Of a stretch of 42,894 nt of DNA, positions 1-7,697 are shown in pieces. Positions within the stretch are counted from its first letter, which is position 1, and each line of letters starts with the position of its first letter. The notes under the pieces were generated by a model, which did not search any database, was not told the DNA's origin, and saw only the letters and a program-made list of their open reading frames with translations. This DNA is from an uncultured Lachnospiraceae bacterium (GTDB taxonomy: Bacteria; Bacillota; Clostridia; Lachnospirales; Lachnospiraceae), in the NCBI GenBank assembly GCA_910587085.1, contig CAJUMC010000025.1, forward strand, positions 1 to 42,894. The letters run 5' to 3'. Both the position numbers and the translations under genes were made by a program.

Positions 1-244
1 GCTGGATAGATTATACCACTCGTTCTATATGTCTATCAAATGGGGTATAAGGTAGCAAATTTATTGAAAAGCAACGTTCATTTGGAATATACCGTCTTAG
101 AACACAGGCTGCACGGAAATAATGTGACAAAATCTCATAGAAAACTTGGAAAGAGACTTCATTCAAGAATTCTTTTTGCAAGGGCATTGGGCGAATTGTC
201 CATCAGAATTATTAGATATCGAATCATACAGGGAGGAGAATAAC
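1..244. other. AT-rich leader upstream of dapL, no recognisable gene
   Basis: An open frame at 40-243 (67 codons, very basic) and an open frame continuous with dapL from 146 can be read, but neither has a convincing ribosome-binding site or a recognisable motif. The stretch is AT-rich like the two genes after it. It may be the tail of a decayed gene or a leader; I see no clear promoter or terminator. Confidence 0.3.
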
Positions 245-1432
245 ATGATCAGACCAAATATGCATTACAGCGAATTAAAAGATTCCTATCTTTTTTACAA
301 TATTGCTCAGAAAACCAAGGCTTATGTAGAGCAGCATCCGGGAGTAAAGCTTTTAAGAATGGGTATTGGAGATGTTTCACTGCCATTATGCGATGCCGTA
401 ATCAAGGCATTGCATGAGGCTGTGGATGATCAGGCTTCAAAAAGCAGTTTTCATGGATATATGCCTGAGTGTGGTGCCTCATTTTTGAGGGATACGATTG
501 CAAAGTATTATGAAAACAGAGGCGTTTCTTTGTCCTCAGACGAGGTGTTTGTTTCAAGTGGAGCAAGCGATGAGCTTGGGGATATTTTAGACTTGTTTGA
601 ACGTTCCGGTTCTGCATTGGTGATTGAGCCGGCTTATCCTGCGTATGTGGATGCGAATGTGATGGCAGGAAGGAAGATTGTCCATCTGGCTTCCGGGGAA
701 GAAAATAGCTTTTTGCCTGAGCCGAGCGAAGAAATAAAAGCAGACTTACTCTATATATGCTCACCAAACAATCCTACCGGAGCCGTTTTTTCACGTAATC
801 AGCTTCAGGCATGGGTAGATTTTGCCAATGAGAATGGTTCCGTGATTCTCTTTGATGCAGCATATGAGGCTTTTATTGAGGATGAAACTCTTCCGCATAG
901 TATTTTTGAACTGGATGGAGCAAAAACATGTGCGATTGAAATCTGCTCGCTGTCCAAGACTGCCGGTTTTACGGGAACCAGACTTGGATATACGGTAATA
1001 CCAAAAGCATTGAAACGGAGTGGAATGAACCTGAACGAAATGTGGGTACGCAATCGTACAACAAAGACAAATGGTGTGTCTTACATTATTCAGAAAGGTG
1101 GGGCAGCAGTTTTTACGGAGGAAGGACAGAAACAGATTCACGAAAATATCCGTATTTATAAGAAAAATGCAAAGGTGCTGATGAAAGCGCTTGATCAGCT
1201 TGGAATCTGGTATTGCGGAGGAAAGAATGCTCCATATATCTGGATGAAGTGTCCAAATGGAATGGGAAGCTGGGAGTTTTTTGATTATCTGTTACATGAA
1301 ATTCAGGTTGTGGGAACACCGGGAGAAGGGTTTGGAGCCTGTGGAGAAGGCTATTTCCGGTTTTCAACTTTTGGCTCACCGGAAGATACAAAAGAAGCGG
1401 CAGAAAGGCTTGTAAAGCTGCTTTCAAAATGA
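245..1432 (+). CDS. dapL: LL-diaminopimelate aminotransferase-like PLP enzyme
   Basis: A 395-residue class I/II (fold-type I) aminotransferase of the DapL type, which converts tetrahydrodipicolinate to LL-diaminopimelate with glutamate as amino donor, for lysine and peptidoglycan. The length fits the family. Visible motifs are the SPNNPTGA loop (about 173-180), FDAAY (about 203-207) with the PLP-contacting Asp and Tyr, the Schiff-base lysine in SLSKTAGFTG (Lys238) followed by Arg246, and a C-terminal FRFSTFG with the substrate-carboxylate arginine. The start at 245 is chosen because GGGAGGAG lies at 231-238; the frame is open upstream to 146 but has no such site there. The stop overlaps the nadE start by four bases (ATGA), so the two are translationally coupled. 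Base composition is AT-richer than the rest of the window. Close DapL-like paralogues act in other pathways, so the substrate is not certain. Confidence 0.8.
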   Translation: MIRPNMHYSELKDSYLFYNIAQKTKAYVEQHPGVKLLRMGIGDVSLPLCDAVIKALHEAVDDQASKSSFHGYMPECGASFLRDTIAKYYENRGVSLSSDEVFVSSGASDELGDILDLFERSGSALVIEPAYPAYVDANVMAGRKIVHLASGEENSFLPEPSEEIKADLLYICSPNNPTGAVFSRNQLQAWVDFANENGSVILFDAAYEAFIEDETLPHSIFELDGAKTCAIEICSLSKTAGFTGTRLGYTVIPKALKRSGMNLNEMWVRNRTTKTNGVSYIIQKGGAAVFTEEGQKQIHENIRIYKKNAKVLMKALDQLGIWYCGGKNAPYIWMKCPNGMGSWEFFDYLLHEIQVVGTPGEGFGACGEGYFRFSTFGSPEDTKEAAERLVKLLSK

Positions 1433-2100
1433 GAAAAGAGGTGCAGGAGATGTTCGATGCAGGAAAGGTAACAAAGGACTGTATTGACTGGATCAGAGAT
1501 TTTTTTGAACAGAACGGACAGGACTGTAATGCAGTTGTAGGAATTTCCGGTGGAAAAGATAGTTCTGTTGTAGCCGCTTTATGTGTGGAAGCACTGGGAA
1601 AAGAGCGTGTTATCGGAGTCTTGATGCCGTGTGGGGAACAGGGGGATATTGATATGGCGTACAGGCTTGTGCAACATCTGGGTATCAGATACTTTATAGT
1701 AAATATAAAGGAGTCTGTTGATGCAGTTACAAAAAGTATCGGGATTTTGCCGGAAATTTCTGTACAGACAAAGACCAATCTTCCAGCCAGAGTGCGTATG
1801 ACAACATTGTATGCAGTATCACAAAGCATGAATGGCAGGGTGGCAAATACCTGTAATTTGTCTGAGGACTGGGTAGGATATGCAACCCGCTATGGAGATG
1901 GTGCTGGTGATTTCAGCCCACTGTGTAATTTGACTGTTACAGAGGTTAAGAAGATCGGAATGGAGTTGGGACTGCCTGCTGAATTGGTTGAAAAGACTCC
2001 TATTGATGGACTTTGCGGGAAAACAGATGAGGAAAATCTGGGGTTTACCTATGCAGAGCTGGATGAGTATATAAGTGTCAGTGCCAGTGCGATTTTGTAA
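1429..2100 (+). CDS. nadE: NH3-dependent NAD+ synthetase, 3'-truncated
   Basis: NAD+ synthetase of the ammonia-dependent class, which adenylates and amidates nicotinic acid adenine dinucleotide. The N-type PP-loop SGGKDSS is at residues 40-46 and the family motif ending TPIDGLCGKTDEENLG is present near residues 185-205. The product is 223 residues, short of the usual 245-275. Only the first 215 or so are native: from base 2076 the reading frame enters a mobile element and ends eight codons later (SVSASAIL). The C-terminal helix region that helps form the dimer and active site is therefore missing and no continuation is found to the right of the element. It starts inside the dapL stop codon (ATGA). 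It may be inactive; a full nadE elsewhere would be expected. Confidence 0.82.
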   Translation: MRKEVQEMFDAGKVTKDCIDWIRDFFEQNGQDCNAVVGISGGKDSSVVAALCVEALGKERVIGVLMPCGEQGDIDMAYRLVQHLGIRYFIVNIKESVDAVTKSIGILPEISVQTKTNLPARVRMTTLYAVSQSMNGRVANTCNLSEDWVGYATRYGDGAGDFSPLCNLTVTEVKKIGMELGLPAELVEKTPIDGLCGKTDEENLGFTYAELDEYISVSASAIL

Positions 2101-2333
2101 TTTTTCGCCGAACGGGGAGTGTAAGAAAATGGCGGATAAAGGTGTGCAGCCTTTGAATGATTATACTTGTCGTTTTCGCCCGTCAAGTCTAAAATGCACT
2201 GATAAATCAGGACTTGACGGGCTTCAAGCCGACAAGTAACGGGTAATCAAGGCTGCATACCCATCGCATGCTGACCGCCAAAAAATGACATCCCATCCCG
2301 GCGAAAAATGACATTTTCCAGTTGGCGTTGACA
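2076..2333. mobile_element. 258-bp IS21-end-like non-autonomous element (MITE-like)
   Basis: The left end beginning TGTCAGTGCC at 2076 and the reverse complement of the right end beginning TGTCAACGCC at 2333 match imperfectly for about 100 bases, including TTTTTCGCCG, then GGCGG, then TGCAGCCTT. The right end carries repeated AAAATGACAT blocks, typical of the multiple terminal repeats of IS21-family elements. The centre holds a strong hairpin: ACTTGTCG (2165-2172) and GCCCGTCAAGTC (2178-2189) pair with GACTTGACGGGC (2211-2222) and CGACAAGT (2230-2237). No transposase is encoded. No clear target duplication is seen (ATAAG on the left, CAAGG on the right). It truncates nadE and marks the edge of the AT-rich cassette. 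Confidence 0.65.
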
Positions 2334-2364
2334 CAAGGAATGGAATAAACGCCCTGAGAGATAA

Positions 2365-3339
2365 CTAAACACCCTCAAAGTCAAACTGCGGAATAAAGCT
2401 TTCCTCCGCGGCCCCGCCCTCCTGAATAAAGGCGTTTTCAATACCGAGCTCGATGGCGTAATCGACCAGGGCTTCGTATTCCCGTTCCGTTACGGTGCGG
2501 CAGAGCTCGGGAAAACCGGCCAGCTGACCGGGAAGCGGCGTGAACTGGCTCATAATGGAAAGGTAGACCGAATTTCCGTAGGTCCGGTATATATATTCCA
2601 TAATTTTTTTCGAATCCTTCAGCGCTCCCGGCAGAGCTAAATGACGCACGATTATTCCGCGCTTCATCAGACAGGTTTCACTCTCGTCCGGTGCGCCGCT
2701 GCCGGCAGCTGCGGTCTGTGCATCCGCAGCTTCCGCTTCCCGTGCGAAAACCGGATCCCCGACCTGTCGGTACATTTCCGCCAGATTCTCCGCCGCGTGT
2801 TCCGCGTAGTCCGGCGCGCCCGAATAGCGTCCGGCAAGCGCGGCGGACCAGTATTTGAAATCCGGCAGATAGATATCAACATAGCCCTCGAGAGCCTTCA
2901 GTGCATCGAGGGTTTCATAGTTTCCGGTGTTGTAGACAACGGGGAGCCGGAGCCCCTGCCCGCGGGCCAGATCAAGCGCACGCACGATCGACGGAATATA
3001 ATGGGTCGGCGTGACAAGATTTATATTTGCCGCGCCCTTTGCCGCAAGCTCCAGAAATATTTCTGCAAGCCGCTCTGAAGTGATTTCCTTTCCTGCCCTG
3101 CCGAGGGCGATATCACGGTTCTGGCAGTAGACGCAGCCGAGGGAGCAGCCGGAAAAAAAGACGGCGCCGGAGCCGGTTTTTCCGGAAATGCAGGGTTCCT
3201 CCCAGAAATGGAGCGCGGCGCGTGCGGCAGTGAGCCGCGAGGTCATGCCGCAGCGTCCGGGCATGATCTCGCGGTTAATACCGCATGCCCGGTGACAGAG
3301 GCGGCAGTTTTTATACTGGATAAGAAAATCCTCGTTCAT
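2365..3339 (-). CDS. Radical SAM protein, PflX/COG1313 type
   Basis: A 324-residue radical SAM enzyme resembling the putative pyruvate-formate-lyase-activating PflX group. The 4Fe-4S/SAM motif is CSLGCVYC (about 65-72), preceded by a cysteine-rich N-terminus (CRLCHRACGINR, about residues 12-23) and PGRCG, as in that family. Later elements include NLVTPTHY and VDIYLPDFKYW, characteristic of the same group. An alanine-rich stretch around residues 200-220 looks like a lineage-specific insert. The start at 3339 has GGAGG about 11 bases upstream on the minus strand. The gene ends 31 bases from the mobile element. The true substrate of this family is not established, so only the chemistry is assigned. 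Confidence 0.8.
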   Translation of the reverse strand: MNEDFLIQYKNCRLCHRACGINREIMPGRCGMTSRLTAARAALHFWEEPCISGKTGSGAVFFSGCSLGCVYCQNRDIALGRAGKEITSERLAEIFLELAAKGAANINLVTPTHYIPSIVRALDLARGQGLRLPVVYNTGNYETLDALKALEGYVDIYLPDFKYWSAALAGRYSGAPDYAEHAAENLAEMYRQVGDPVFAREAEAADAQTAAAGSGAPDESETCLMKRGIIVRHLALPGALKDSKKIMEYIYRTYGNSVYLSIMSQFTPLPGQLAGFPELCRTVTEREYEALVDYAIELGIENAFIQEGGAAEESFIPQFDFEGV

Positions 3340-3434
3340 AATTGAGCGGGCCTCCGGAAATCAAAATTTACAGTCCCGCTTAAAAAAGAAAATGGTGCGG
3401 GATAAACGGCACTTCTGCGGTGAGGCAACGCATT

Positions 3435-4331
3435 TCAGTAGCACTGCAGAACCAGCCAGATTCGATCAAAGCGCCGCGCGGTCAGATCCTCTCTGCGGAT
3501 ATAAAAATATATGCTGCCGCAGTCTCCGAAATCAAGACAGAAATCTCTGTATTCAACGGAATCCAGCTGGAACAGCAGCTGCCAGTCCTGAAGGGAATTC
3601 TGTTCTGCCTCGCTGACATCCTTTTCTGGAATATTTTTCCAGGAACCGCAATCATGTCCCCGGCTGACCAGCTCGCAGGAGCAGGTCATATTATTCTGAA
3701 TAATATCGGGCCAGCCGAGCAGCCGGTGGAAGGATGCCGCCTCTGCATCGGGCATTTCACGTTTCTGAAGTTCCTCGCGGCTCTTCTCGAACTCTTCGCA
3801 GAAGACATCCCAGCCGTCCTGGCTCTCGTCCCAGTAAGCGGGATGTGCAACATCCGGAAAGGCAATGGAGAAGTCCTGAAAATCCGGATACTGCGTTTCT
3901 CTGCGCGCGCGTATTTCAAGCGGGGGGAGCCGGTAATCCTCCTCCAGATCCTGAGGAAATACCGCCGGCGATAAAACGGTCTTGTCCGGGAACCAGTAAA
4001 CCCTGGCACAGCCCGCATTTTCCGGAGAAAATCCCCATGCCTGGGAACCGAGCTCGTAGAAAAACGACAGGACGCCTTCGGCCGGCAGCAGTCCTTCCGT
4101 GTCCAGCGGGGCGAGAACCGTGCAGTCAAACTGTGCGAGGAAGCTTAACGGCCGGGGCTTTTTTTCCGGGTCGTCAAAGGTATCCGTCTCAAAGACCGGC
4201 CAGACAAAATCCGCCGGTACGTCGGGCAGACCGCCGAAACGGCCGGCCGCAGCGCCGTTCTTTCCGCTGATGTCCAGCCGCAGCCCATTTCGCGACATTT
4301 TCTGCAGAGCTGCTGTTATATCAAATTTCAT
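3435..4331 (-). CDS. DUF1963 (YwqG-like) protein
   Basis: A 298-residue cytosolic protein of the YwqG/DUF1963 family, whose function is unknown. Family features are an early GRFGGLPDVPADFVWP segment, a PLSFLAQFDC strand, a SFFYELG segment, and a C-terminal QLLFQLDS followed by FGDCGSIYFYI. No signal peptide or membrane segment is seen. The open frame extends 58 codons upstream, but the start at 4331 is preferred because GGGAGG sits just upstream on the minus strand and the family similarity begins there. It lies 95 bases upstream of the PflX-type gene on the same strand and has its own promoter at 4477-4505. Confidence 0.78.
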   Translation of the reverse strand: MKFDITAALQKMSRNGLRLDISGKNGAAAGRFGGLPDVPADFVWPVFETDTFDDPEKKPRPLSFLAQFDCTVLAPLDTEGLLPAEGVLSFFYELGSQAWGFSPENAGCARVYWFPDKTVLSPAVFPQDLEEDYRLPPLEIRARRETQYPDFQDFSIAFPDVAHPAYWDESQDGWDVFCEEFEKSREELQKREMPDAEAASFHRLLGWPDIIQNNMTCSCELVSRGHDCGSWKNIPEKDVSEAEQNSLQDWQLLFQLDSVEYRDFCLDFGDCGSIYFYIRREDLTARRFDRIWLVLQCY

Positions 4332-4476
4332 ACGATAACCTCCCATTCTGCCGCGGATGCGGCGCTTTGTAGACTTAATAGAAAATATTTCCAGTCCCGG
4401 CCGGAAATTTTGCTGCTTCGGATTCGGTTCCCGGGACAGCGGCCGGCATTTCGGATACGGGCAATGGTCTGTCTTT

Positions 4477-4505
4477 ATCTTACCATAATGAATGGGAACA
4501 GGCAA
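4477..4505 (-). promoter_or_regulatory. Promoter for the DUF1963 gene
   Basis: Read on the minus strand: -35 TTGCCT (4505-4500), a 17-base spacer, and -10 TAAGAT (4482-4477). The predicted transcript has a leader of about 140 bases before the start at 4331. Confidence 0.55.
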
Positions 4506-4579
4506 AGGTTTCTCCGCAGAAAATTCGGCAAAAGACGCACAAAACTCCGCAAGTTTTAAGAAGCTTTTTTGGTGAAATC

Positions 4580-4588
4580 TGCTATAAT
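4580..4588 (+). promoter_or_regulatory. Extended -10 promoter for the GH8 gene
   Basis: TGCTATAAT is a TGn-extended -10 with perfect TATAAT (4583-4588). No good -35 lies 17 bases upstream. The leader runs about 115 bases to the start at 4713. Together with 4477-4505 this makes 4332-4712 a divergent promoter region. Confidence 0.5.
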
Positions 4589-4712
4589 AAACTTGTCGAT
4601 GGCTTTCCGGGAGGCGGGGAGAAGCGGCTGCGCCGGCTTATGCAAAGATGCAGGATTGAGGAAGGGCAGCCGGAAAGCCGAAAGCGGAAAATCACAAAAG
4701 GGGGATTACATC

Positions 4713-5867
4713 ATGCAGTATCGCAATGTATTTGCGGAGATCGGAAAGAGCGGGGAGGAGGTGCAGGCCAGGCTGAAGGAGGTCGTGCACAGCTTTTTCT
4801 ACGGGGAGGACAGAGTATATTTCGAGGCCGGGGAGGACATGGCGTATATGGAGGACACCGGCAATCATGATGCGCGCACGGAGGGCATGTCCTACGGTAT
4901 GATGATGTGCGTCCAGCTGGATATGAAGGAGGAGTTCGACCGCCTCTGGAAATGGGCGAAAACCTATATGTGGATGGAGGACGGCTGGAATGAGGGATAT
5001 TTTGCCTGGTCGTGCAAGGTGACGGGAGAGAGAAATGCGGACGGTCCGGCGCCGGACGGGGAGGAATTTTTCGCGATGGCGCTGTTTTTCGCATCCAAGC
5101 GCTGGGGCGACGGCGAGGGAATTTTCTGCTATTCGGCGCAGGCGCGGGAGATCCTGCGGGCCTGCCTGCACAAAGGGCAGAACGGCCGCAGGGGAAATCC
5201 GATGTGGAACCTGGAAAATAAGCAGATTCTTTTTGTGCCGGGAATTGATTTTACCGATCCGTCCTATCATCTGCCGCATTTCTACGAGCTTTTTGCAAAA
5301 TGGGCCGATGAGGAGGATCGCAGCTTCTGGGCAGAGGCGGCGGAGGCCAGCCGCAAATATCTTGCAGCGGCCTGCCATCCGGAAACCGGCATGAGTGCGG
5401 AGTACGCGGAATTTGACGGCAGACCGATGAGCCGCCCGCTCCGGTGGTCCCACGAACGGCACGACTGGTTTTACAGCGATGCCTACCGCACCGCGGCGAA
5501 TATCGGCCTCGACTATGAGTGGTGCGGGAAGGATGTCGGACAGTGCGCCGCTGTAAAGCGCCTGCAGCACTGTCTCGGCGTTGTCAACCGGGAGGATCCG
5601 TATCACATCTACGAGGTGGACGGCACAAAGCTGGAGGAGCCGGCGCTGCATCCGGTCGGCATTCTGGCGACGACGGCGCAGGCTTCGCTTGCGGTGGAAG
5701 GGCCGGTTTCGCTCGGCAGCCCCGATCCGGCAAAAGCGCTTGCCGCCGAGTGGGTGGAGCGCTTCTGGAACGAGCCGCTGCGCACCGGGGATCGCAGGTA
5801 TTATGATAATTGCTTGTACTTATTTGCGTTTCTTGCTCTGTCCGGAAATTACAAAATTTATGAATAA
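4713..5867 (+). CDS. GH8 reducing-end xylose-releasing exo-oligoxylanase
   Basis: A 384-residue glycoside hydrolase family 8 protein of the Rex type, which removes single xylose units from the reducing end of xylo-oligosaccharides by inversion. The first barrel motif NHDARTEGMSYGMMM holds the general acid Glu57, and WFYSDAYRTAANIG holds the catalytic Asp256; both align with the acid and base of characterised Rex enzymes. There is no signal peptide, so it is intracellular and acts on imported oligosaccharides. The start at 4713 follows AAAGGGGG and is where family similarity begins; the upstream open frame to 4569 has no supporting site. It stands alone, without neighbouring xylan transporters or other glycosidases in the window. 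Confidence 0.85.
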   Translation: MQYRNVFAEIGKSGEEVQARLKEVVHSFFYGEDRVYFEAGEDMAYMEDTGNHDARTEGMSYGMMMCVQLDMKEEFDRLWKWAKTYMWMEDGWNEGYFAWSCKVTGERNADGPAPDGEEFFAMALFFASKRWGDGEGIFCYSAQAREILRACLHKGQNGRRGNPMWNLENKQILFVPGIDFTDPSYHLPHFYELFAKWADEEDRSFWAEAAEASRKYLAAACHPETGMSAEYAEFDGRPMSRPLRWSHERHDWFYSDAYRTAANIGLDYEWCGKDVGQCAAVKRLQHCLGVVNREDPYHIYEVDGTKLEEPALHPVGILATTAQASLAVEGPVSLGSPDPAKALAAEWVERFWNEPLRTGDRRYYDNCLYLFAFLALSGNYKIYE

Positions 5868-5923
5868 TGCCCGATTATTGATAAAAACAAATAAATTTTT
5901 TGAGAATTTTTTATAAAAATCTA

Positions 5924-5952
5924 TTGCACAGCGCCGCTTATGGGATTATAAT
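5924..5952 (+). promoter_or_regulatory. Promoter of pepT
   Basis: TTGCAC (5924-5929), a 17-base spacer and perfect TATAAT (5947-5952). The expected transcription start is near 5959. The spacer is overlapped by one arm of an inverted repeat (5932-5943). Confidence 0.75.
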
Positions 5953-6001
5953 AGAAGAGGAAGGTACTAAATGAGCCTTTACCGTCTATCCATAAGCGGC
6001 G
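5932..6001. repeat. Split 12-bp inverted repeat over the pepT promoter and leader
   Basis: CGCCGCTTATGG at 5932-5943 is exactly repeated in inverted orientation as CCATAAGCGGCG at 5990-6001. The left arm sits between -35 and -10 and is upstream of the expected transcript start, so it cannot be an RNA hairpin in that transcript. Centre-to-centre spacing is 58 bases. This resembles a pair of operator half-sites for a looping repressor. Confidence 0.6.
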
Positions 6002-6018
6002 TGGGCGTTAATCTGTAA
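5971..6018 (+). CDS. Possible 15-codon leader peptide upstream of pepT
   Basis: An ATG at 5971 preceded by GAGGAAGG (5957-5964) opens a 15-codon frame (MSLYRLSISGVGVNL) ending in TAA at 6016-6018, 22 bases before the pepT start. It lies in the expected pepT leader and its codons overlap the right arm of the inverted repeat. It may be chance. Confidence 0.3.
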   Translation: MSLYRLSISGVGVNL

Positions 6019-6040
6019 AATCTATGGAGGCTGAGTCGAT

Positions 6041-7252
6041 ATGCGGAGTGTGAAGGAGCGTTTTTTAGAATATATTACATTTGATACGCAGTCGAAGGAT
6101 GACGCCGGGCCGGTGCCGAGCACGGAGAAGCAGCGGAAGCTTGCGGAGCGTCTTGCGCAGGAGCTGAGAGAGCTCGGGGCGGAGGACGTGCGCACGGATG
6201 ATCACTGCTATGTGTATGCCGTGATTCCGGCAGCGGCGGGGAACAGCGCGCCGCCGCTCGGCTTTATTTCCCATATCGACACGGCTCCTGCCATGTCCGG
6301 CGCGGACGTAAAAGCGAGGCTGGTGCATTATGACGGCGGGGATATCGTGCTGAACGAAGCCCTCGGCATCGCGATGACGCCGGAGCAGTTCCCGGAGCTT
6401 GCCGGGCAGGTCGGGAAGGATATTATCGTGACGGACGGCACCACGCTTCTGGGTGCGGATGACAAGGCCGGCGTGGCGGAGATCATGACGATGGCGGAAT
6501 ATCTGCTTTCCCATCCGGAGATTTCGCACCGTGAGATCCGCATCGGATTTACGCCGGATGAGGAGGTCGGCAGAGGCGTTGACTTCTTTGATGTGGAGGG
6601 CTTCGGCGCCCAGGCCGCTTACACAGTGGACGGAGGGGCGGTTGGAGAACTGGAATACGAAAATTTCAACGCGGCCAACGCAAAGCTCTCGATTCACGGG
6701 CTGAGCATCCACCCGGGCTCGGCCAAGGGGCGCATGAAAAACGCCCTGCTGATCGGCATGGAGTTTGAGCGCATGCTGCCGGAGCAGGAGAAGCCTGCCT
6801 ACACGGAAGGTTATGAGGGATTTTTCCATCTGGACTCGATGGAGGGCAGCGTCGAGGAGGCGGATTTTGTCTATATTATCCGGGATCATGACCGGGCAGC
6901 ATTTGAGCGGAGAAAGCAGCTCTTCTGCAGAACGGCAGATTTCCTGAATGCCAAATACGGCGGGGGCACGGTCGAAGTCGCGCTGAAGGATGTCTACTAC
7001 AACATGAAGGAAAAGCTTGATGTTCATCCGGAGCTGATCGAGAATGCGGAGCGCGCGATGAGGGAGCTTGGAATCGAACCGGTGATACAGCCGATCCGCG
7101 GCGGCACGGACGGCGCAAGGCTTTCGTTTATGGGGCTGCCGTGCCCGAATCTGTGCACCGGGGGCTACAACTGCCACGGGAAGTACGAGCATATCGCGGT
7201 GCAGGATATGGAAAAGGTTGTGGAGCTGCTGATCCGCCTGGCGTGCGGCTGA
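6041..7252 (+). CDS. pepT: Peptidase T (tripeptide aminopeptidase)
   Basis: A 403-residue M20B zinc aminopeptidase that removes N-terminal residues from tripeptides in the cytosol. Metal and catalytic motifs match the family: GFISHIDTAP (His78, Asp80), LGADDKAG (Asp140 bridging the two zincs), TPDEEVGRG (catalytic Glu174 and ligand Glu175), TVDGG with a further Asp, and the C-terminal HGKYEHI histidine. IRGGTDGARLSFMGLP is the conserved dimer-contact and substrate-binding segment. The length is close to that of E. coli PepT. GGAGG lies 10 bases before the start. It is transcribed from its own promoter (5924-5952) and is followed by the RNA array, with no clear terminator in between. Confidence 0.93.
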   Translation: MRSVKERFLEYITFDTQSKDDAGPVPSTEKQRKLAERLAQELRELGAEDVRTDDHCYVYAVIPAAAGNSAPPLGFISHIDTAPAMSGADVKARLVHYDGGDIVLNEALGIAMTPEQFPELAGQVGKDIIVTDGTTLLGADDKAGVAEIMTMAEYLLSHPEISHREIRIGFTPDEEVGRGVDFFDVEGFGAQAAYTVDGGAVGELEYENFNAANAKLSIHGLSIHPGSAKGRMKNALLIGMEFERMLPEQEKPAYTEGYEGFFHLDSMEGSVEEADFVYIIRDHDRAAFERRKQLFCRTADFLNAKYGGGTVEVALKDVYYNMKEKLDVHPELIENAERAMRELGIEPVIQPIRGGTDGARLSFMGLPCPNLCTGGYNCHGKYEHIAVQDMEKVVELLIRLACG

Positions 7253-7307
7253 CGGGGCGGTGCGGAATTTTCAAACGGATTTCCTCCGCTCTGAATTCTG
7301 TGTGAAA

Positions 7308-7313
7308 TATAAT
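7308..7313 (+). promoter_or_regulatory. Weak candidate -10 for the tRNA-like RNA array
   Basis: A perfect TATAAT lies 53 bases before the first tRNA-like structure, but no good -35 is found 16-18 bases upstream. A second AT-rich hexamer (TAAAAT, 7359-7364) is too close to the RNA's own 5' strand. Read-through from pepT is an alternative. Confidence 0.25.
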
Positions 7314-7365
7314 TTCCGGAGCACTTGGATTCGGAACAGCAGTGTCTTGAAATAAGATTAAAATA

Positions 7366-7463
7366 TGGGGGGCAGCTCGGCTGGCAGAGCAGCAGATTCA
7401 TGTTTCATGTTCGTGAAGCTGACAGCAGAGTGCGTGTCGGAGGTTCGGCTCCTCCCCTCCCGG
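7366..7463 (+). ncRNA. tRNA-like RNA 1 of array
   Basis: Seven pairs can be drawn between 7366-7372 and 7456-7462 (two are U-G), with G7463 in the discriminator place. A D-arm follows at the canonical spacing: GCTC (7375-7378), loop GGCTGGCA with the conserved GG, and GAGC (7387-7390). The T-arm is GGAGG (7439-7443), seven-base loop TTCGGCT, CCTCC (7451-7455); the loop lacks the usual A at position 58. Instead of a 5+7 anticodon arm, 7393-7420 forms a longer hairpin. No CCA is encoded. It is not a standard tRNA. Confidence 0.5.
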
Positions 7464-7467
7464 CTGC

Positions 7468-7589
7468 GGCGATGTGGCGGAACTGGTAGACGCGGAAGTA
7501 AGATGGGGTCATGCCCGTGACCGGAACAGCATTTCCTTCGAAGGGACTTTTGATGAAAATCATTGCAGGTTCAAATCCTGCCATCGCCA
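7468..7589 (+). ncRNA. tRNA-like RNA 2 of array (tRNA-Leu-like ends)
   Basis: GGCGATG (7468-7474) pairs perfectly with CATCGCC (7582-7588); A7589 is the discriminator. The D region TGGCGGAACTGGTAGACGC (7475-7493) is nearly identical to that of bacterial leucine tRNAs, with a 3-bp D-stem. The T-arm GCAGG / TTCAAAT / CCTGC (7565-7581) is canonical. The middle is 71 bases and has no standard anticodon arm; it holds a GGTCA/TGACC hairpin (7507-7522) and, in the variable-arm place, TGAT-GAAA-ATCA (7551-7562), a stem capped by a GNRA tetraloop. It is the best-formed member and could score as a pseudo-tRNA. Confidence 0.7.
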
Positions 7590-7601
7590 TTCTATTATTA
7601 T

Positions 7602-7693
7602 GGGCCTGGTTTGCCGGCTTTTGGAAAACCGGTGCGGTCATGCTTTGTGACATGCGCGGCAAAATAATCTGCAGTTCGAACCTGCCAGGCCCC
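7602..7693 (+). ncRNA. tRNA-like RNA 3 of array
   Basis: GGGCCTG (7602-7608) pairs with CAGGCCC (7686-7692). The T-arm is GCAG (7671-7674), loop TTCGAAC (7675-7681), CTGC (7682-7685), one pair shorter than normal. Between them TTTGCCG (7610-7616) pairs with CGGCAAA (7657-7663), enclosing further small hairpins, so the RNA is drawn as a three-way junction of acceptor, long stem and T-arm. No canonical D or anticodon arm is seen. Confidence 0.6.
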
Positions 7694-7697
7694 ATTG

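Noticed and set aside
7359..7364. TAAAAT as the -10 of the RNA array
   Set aside because: Transcription would start about base 7371, inside the acceptor 5' strand of RNA 1, and no -35 matches.
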